Shown here: piece by piece, positions 61,758 to 64,000 of the stretch | Layout: the number at the start of each line of letters is the position of its first letter | How positions within the stretch are numbered: position 1 is the first letter of the stretch | NCBI RefSeq assembly: GCF_022835695.1 | Contig: NZ_BQUV01000005.1 | Span: 434,001-498,000 of the forward strand | DNA: 64,000 bases | DNA from: Bradyrhizobium sp. Ce-3 | GTDB taxonomy: Bacteria; Pseudomonadota; Alphaproteobacteria; Rhizobiales; Xanthobacteraceae | Direction of reading: 5' to 3' | The notes under the pieces: generated by a model | Database searches by the model: none | What the model saw: the letters and a program-made list of their open reading frames with translations, nothing else | What the model was told of the DNA's origin: nothing | Made by a program: the position numbers and the translations under genes

Positions 61758-61880
61758 TGTCGTCCTGGCGAAAGCCAGGACCCATAACCACCGAATTCGA
61801 TGATGAGCGGGATTGCGGCCCCAACGCTGCGCAAGAACTGAAGTTTGGGGTAATGGGTCCTGGCCTTCGCCAGGACGACA
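61758..61880. repeat. Inverted-repeat element (29-bp ends), 5' of carbonic anhydrase
   Basis: TGTCGTCCTGGCGAAAGCCA... at 61758-61786 and a nearly complementary ATGGGTCCTGGCCTTCGCCA... at 61852-61880. The layout equals the element at 60753-60878, but the hairpin arms differ (CCTGGC instead of CCCTGC). Common in bradyrhizobial intergenic DNA (recalled). Confidence 0.7.
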
Positions 61881-62103
61881 CCGAATTTGTTGCGCGAGCT
61901 GTGTGTCCTACTTCCGCATTCCCGCGACATGATTTGTCCCAGCCGCATCTCGTTTCGCCCCGACGCGCAAATCAGCGATCATCACATAACCATTTAGCTA
62001 TATGTTTGTCGGGGCCGATCTTGCTTCAGGTCAGCGGCAAATGGGTATCTACGCCGCCGGCCGACTTTCCTCAATTTCTTGCTTGACCAATCCATAGCTC
62101 TCT

Positions 62104-62125
62104 GGTTATACGTTAATCCATAACC
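62104..62125. promoter_or_regulatory. Candidate ArsR operator dyad
   Basis: GGTTAT (62104-62109) and ATAACC (62120-62125) form an inverted repeat with a 10-base spacer, about 20 bp before the ArsR start at 62146; GGGTTATTG follows. The position fits autoregulation. Confidence 0.4.
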
Positions 62126-62145
62126 AACGGGTTATTGATCGCAAC

Positions 62146-62469
62146 ATGCCTGACGCTCACGATTTGCTGTTTCGAACCCTCGCGGACCCGACCCGCCGGG
62201 CCATCTTCGAGCGCCTGTGCCGCGAAGGCGAGCAGACCGTCGGCGCGCTGACGGTCCGCGCAAAAATCTCGCAGCCGGCGGTGTCGAAACATCTCGGCGT
62301 GCTGAAGCAGGCCGGGCTGGTGCGCGACCGCCATGAAGGAAGGCAGACACATTACAGCGCGCAGCTCGGCGCGCTGGCGCCGCTGATCGACTGGACCAGC
62401 CAGATGGCCGGATTCTGGCAGAACCGGTTCGACCACCTCGAAGATCTCCTCAAAAGGATGGACCAATGA
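62146..62469 (+). CDS. ArsR-family transcriptional regulator
   Basis: A 107-residue winged-helix repressor: LFRTLADPTRRAIFERLCRE, VGALTVRAKISQPAVSKHLG, VLKQAGLVRDRHEGRQTHYS. No metal-binding Cys pair is present. It belongs to the SdpR-like ArsR group that is co-encoded with AHSA1-domain proteins. Its stop overlaps the start of the SRPBCC gene (62466-62469, ATGA). Confidence 0.93.
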   Translation: MPDAHDLLFRTLADPTRRAIFERLCREGEQTVGALTVRAKISQPAVSKHLGVLKQAGLVRDRHEGRQTHYSAQLGALAPLIDWTSQMAGFWQNRFDHLEDLLKRMDQ

Positions 62470-62897
62470 CCAAGACCGCCACCGAGACGCGCTCCGCGAT
62501 CGTCGAGCGTGAATTTCCCCATCCGCCGGAAAAGCTCTGGCGCGCGCTGACGCAACCGCATCTGATGGAGGAGTGGCTGATGAAGAACGACTTCAAGCCC
62601 GAGGTCGGGCACAGCTTCAATCTGCGCGGCGAATGGGGCGGCGTGCTGGACTGCAAGGTGCTTGCCGTCGAGCCGCACAAGACGCTGTCCTACACCTGGA
62701 ATTTCGCGCATGCGGATGCCGCCTACAATCTCGAGAGCGTGGTGGTGTTCACGCTGACGCCAACGGCACGCGGCACCCATCTGCGCGTCGAGCAGTCCGG
62801 CTTCCAGCCGCATCAGAAGCAGGCCTATGGCGGCGCTCATGCCGGATGGAAGCAGTTCCTCGAGAATCTCGATCAGCTGCTGGTGCGCGAGGGCTGA
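62466..62897 (+). CDS. SRPBCC/AHSA1-domain protein
   Basis: A 143-residue START-fold protein: IVEREFPHPPEKLWRALTQP, HLMEEWLMKNDFKPEVGHSF, HKTLSYTWNF, GGAHAGWKQFLENLDQLL. It belongs to the activator-of-Hsp90-like group that pairs with ArsR regulators. It binds hydrophobic ligands in a deep pocket; the ligand is unknown. Coupled to the ArsR gene by a 4-bp overlap. Confidence 0.92.
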   Translation: MTKTATETRSAIVEREFPHPPEKLWRALTQPHLMEEWLMKNDFKPEVGHSFNLRGEWGGVLDCKVLAVEPHKTLSYTWNFAHADAAYNLESVVVFTLTPTARGTHLRVEQSGFQPHQKQAYGGAHAGWKQFLENLDQLLVREG

Positions 62898-62900
62898 CCA

Positions 62901-62920
62901 TCTCTCTCTCTCTCTCTCTC
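62901..62920. repeat. (TC)10 microsatellite
   Basis: Ten uninterrupted TC units directly after the SRPBCC stop codon and next to an inverted-repeat element. Possible slippage site but intergenic. Confidence 0.9.
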
Positions 62921-63035
62921 GTCATTGCGAGCGAAGCGAAGCAATCCAAGGTGCCGCACACACGGATAGATGAATTGCTTCGTCGCTCCAGCGCAAAATT
63001 GCTTTGCAATTTTGTCGCGAGCTCCTCGCAATGAC
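62921..63035. repeat. Inverted-repeat intergenic element with GTCATTGCGAG ends
   Basis: GTCATTGCGAG (62921-62931) and CTCGCAATGAC (63025-63035) are an 11-bp perfect inverted repeat. Inside, GCAAAATTGCTTTGCAATTTT forms a further hairpin. This is a widely dispersed repeat in Rhizobiales (recalled). Confidence 0.7.
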
Positions 63036-63070
63036 CGTTTGACATACATCATATCCAACAGGAGGTCACA

Positions 63071-63298
63071 TTGAACTGGAATAGCTGGATCCGACAATTC
63101 CACCGCTGGCTCTCGATCGCCTTCACGGTCGCCGTCATCATCAACATCGTTGCCATGATGCAGCAGCAACAGGCGGTCTGGATCGGCCTGCTGGCGCTGT
63201 TCCCGCTGATCTTGATGCTACTCAGCGGACTGTATCTGTTCGCGTTGCCCTATCTGGCGCCGCGGCGGATCGTTAGAGGCTCGACCTCGGCATCCTGA
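63071..63298 (+). CDS. Small two-helix membrane protein with TTG start
   Basis: A 75-residue protein. AGGAGGT (63059-63065) is a perfect Shine-Dalgarno five bases before the TTG at 63071, which decides this start. The first helix region is WLSIAFTVAVIINIVAMM and the second ALFPLILMLLSGLYLFALPY. It resembles small inner-membrane proteins found after AHSA1 genes in rhizobia. It is 173 bp after the SRPBCC gene across a repeat. Function unknown. Confidence 0.75.
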   Translation: MNWNSWIRQFHRWLSIAFTVAVIINIVAMMQQQQAVWIGLLALFPLILMLLSGLYLFALPYLAPRRIVRGSTSAS

Positions 63299-63334
63299 GT
63301 GTGGTTGCATGGGCGCTCACATCGCGAGGCAGCA

Positions 63335-63829
63335 ATGACGGCATCGGAACGTATCGACCGGATGATCGAGGATCTCACCGACTGGCGGGGCGAGACGCTC
63401 GCCAGCCTGCGCAAGAGCATCCTCGCCGCCGACCCCGATATCATCGAGGAGTGGAAGTGGATGGGCAGCCCGGTGTGGTCGCGCGACGGCATCATCGCGG
63501 TCGGCAATGCCCACAAGGGTAAGGTGAAGCTGACATTCATGTATGGCGCGCAACTCGCCGATCCCGACCGGCTGTTCAACGCCGGTTTCGAGGGTAATGT
63601 GCGGCGCGCCATCGATCTGTTCGAGGGCGACAAGATCAACGACCGCGCGGTGAAAGCCCTGATCCGCGCCGCGATCGAGCTCAACCAGGCCAAGTCGAAG
63701 AAGCCGGCCGGGAAATCAGCGAAGACGCCAGCCAAGACTTCAACCAAGACTTCAACCAAGACTTCGGCGAGCAGGCCGGTGAAGAAGGCCGCGGCCGGCG
63801 TCCGCGCCGCCGTGAAGAAAAAGGCGTGA
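63335..63829 (+). CDS. DUF1801 protein with lysine-rich tail
   Basis: A 164-residue protein from the ATG at 63335. The DUF1801 domain (RIDRMIEDLTDWRGETLASL, then DPDIIEEWKWMGSPVWS, KVKLTFMYGAQLADPD) fills residues 1-115. The last 45 residues are Lys/Ala/Thr-rich (KSAKTPAKTSTKTSTKTSAS, RPVKKAA) with a short tandem repeat (TKTS) encoded by a repeated AAGACTTCAACC unit. The tail resembles histone-H1-like C-termini and could bind nucleic acid. The domain's function is unclear. Confidence 0.85.
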   Translation: MTASERIDRMIEDLTDWRGETLASLRKSILAADPDIIEEWKWMGSPVWSRDGIIAVGNAHKGKVKLTFMYGAQLADPDRLFNAGFEGNVRRAIDLFEGDKINDRAVKALIRAAIELNQAKSKKPAGKSAKTPAKTSTKTSTKTSASRPVKKAAAGVRAAVKKKA

Positions 63830-63857
63830 GCTCCGCCACTGATCCGGTCACGCCGAG

Positions 63858-64000
63858 ATGATCAAGACCAGGCTCGCCGTATTGTCGGATACGGACTCCA
63901 TCTCCGCGCTGCTGACGGCCAACAGCGGCGACCGCGGCGGCATGCTGCTCGGGCAATGGCCGCGCCACGCGATCGAGCGGCGCATTTCAGGCGGGCAATC
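63858..64000 (+). CDS. GNAT N-acetyltransferase, 5' end only
   Basis: The frame begins MIKTRLAVLSDTDSISALLT and continues to the window edge (about 47 codons). The opening beta-strand plus helix is typical of GNAT acetyltransferases. The acetyl-CoA site is outside the window. The next gene to be completed lies beyond position 64000. Confidence 0.6.
   Translation, partial: MIKTRLAVLSDTDSISALLTANSGDRGGMLLGQWPRHAIERRISGGQ

Noticed and set aside
61651-61881. 77-codon N-terminal extension of the carbonic anhydrase
   Set aside because: It reads through an inverted-repeat element (VVMGPGFRQDD-type repeat peptide) and would bury the Tat signal.

Overview
The window reads as chromosomal DNA of a GC-rich alphaproteobacterium, most likely Bradyrhizobium or a close relative in the Nitrobacteraceae. 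The reasons are: flagellar genes of the Caulobacter type (FlbT, FlaF, FliX, a sigma-54 promoter at flgE, CtrA-like sites); a thioredoxin-reductase-like ferredoxin-NADP reductase beside a 2Fe-2S ferredoxin, as in Rhodopseudomonas; DUF6894 and DUF1127 proteins; and many short palindromic intergenic repeats typical of bradyrhizobia. This assignment comes from recalled family knowledge, not from a search. I saw no tRNA, rRNA, CRISPR array or intact insertion sequence.

Layout. 1-20.9 kb is core-like. It holds a partial membrane coiled-coil protein and a divergent Hpt protein sharing a CtrA-type box, ferredoxin / thioesterase / ferredoxin reductase, a secreted SGNH hydrolase, a YbhN-like membrane protein, a frameshifted drug-efflux transporter, a Tat-type S9 peptidase, a MocR/PdxR regulator with a palindromic operator, and two c-di-GMP proteins (MHYT-PAS-GGDEF-EAL and PAS-PAS-PAS-GGDEF-EAL). 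20.9-41 kb is accessory-like: looser gene packing, dispersed repeats and visibly lower GC in places. It holds a porin, a membrane AraC regulator with an acyltransferase, a LysR-controlled SDR/SDR/GST operon (one SDR frameshifted), a CarD paralog, and a 9.7-kb block bounded by two 74-bp direct repeats. That block encodes a glyoxalase-fold protein, a pyruvate-decarboxylase-family enzyme, an AaeB/AaeX/AaeA-like efflux trio, a DUF6894 protein and a large LuxR (LAL-type) ATPase regulator.

41-44.2 kb returns to housekeeping genes (universal stress protein, SixA-like phosphatase, FAD oxidoreductase, exported MsrB). 44.3-56.3 kb is a flagellar locus. flgE-flgK-flgL build the hook and hook-filament junction; fliC is flanked by flbT and flaF, which control flagellin synthesis; flgI, a FlgJ-like rod protein and a FlgN-like protein form a minus-strand operon; FliX is transcribed divergently. 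56.3-64 kb carries dksA, two HxlR regulators each paired with a divergent oxidoreductase, a FAH-family hydratase, a periplasmic beta-carbonic anhydrase framed by inverted-repeat elements, an ArsR/AHSA1 pair, a DUF1801 protein with a lysine-rich tail, and the start of a GNAT acetyltransferase.

The most notable points are: (1) the 9.7-kb decarboxylase/efflux/LAL block with its own repeated 29-bp candidate operator; (2) a closely related insert shared by FlgE and FlgL; (3) three reading-frame anomalies (MFS, SDR, dksA 5' end); (4) a perfect TTAA-N7-TTAA CtrA box upstream of the Hpt / coiled-coil pair.
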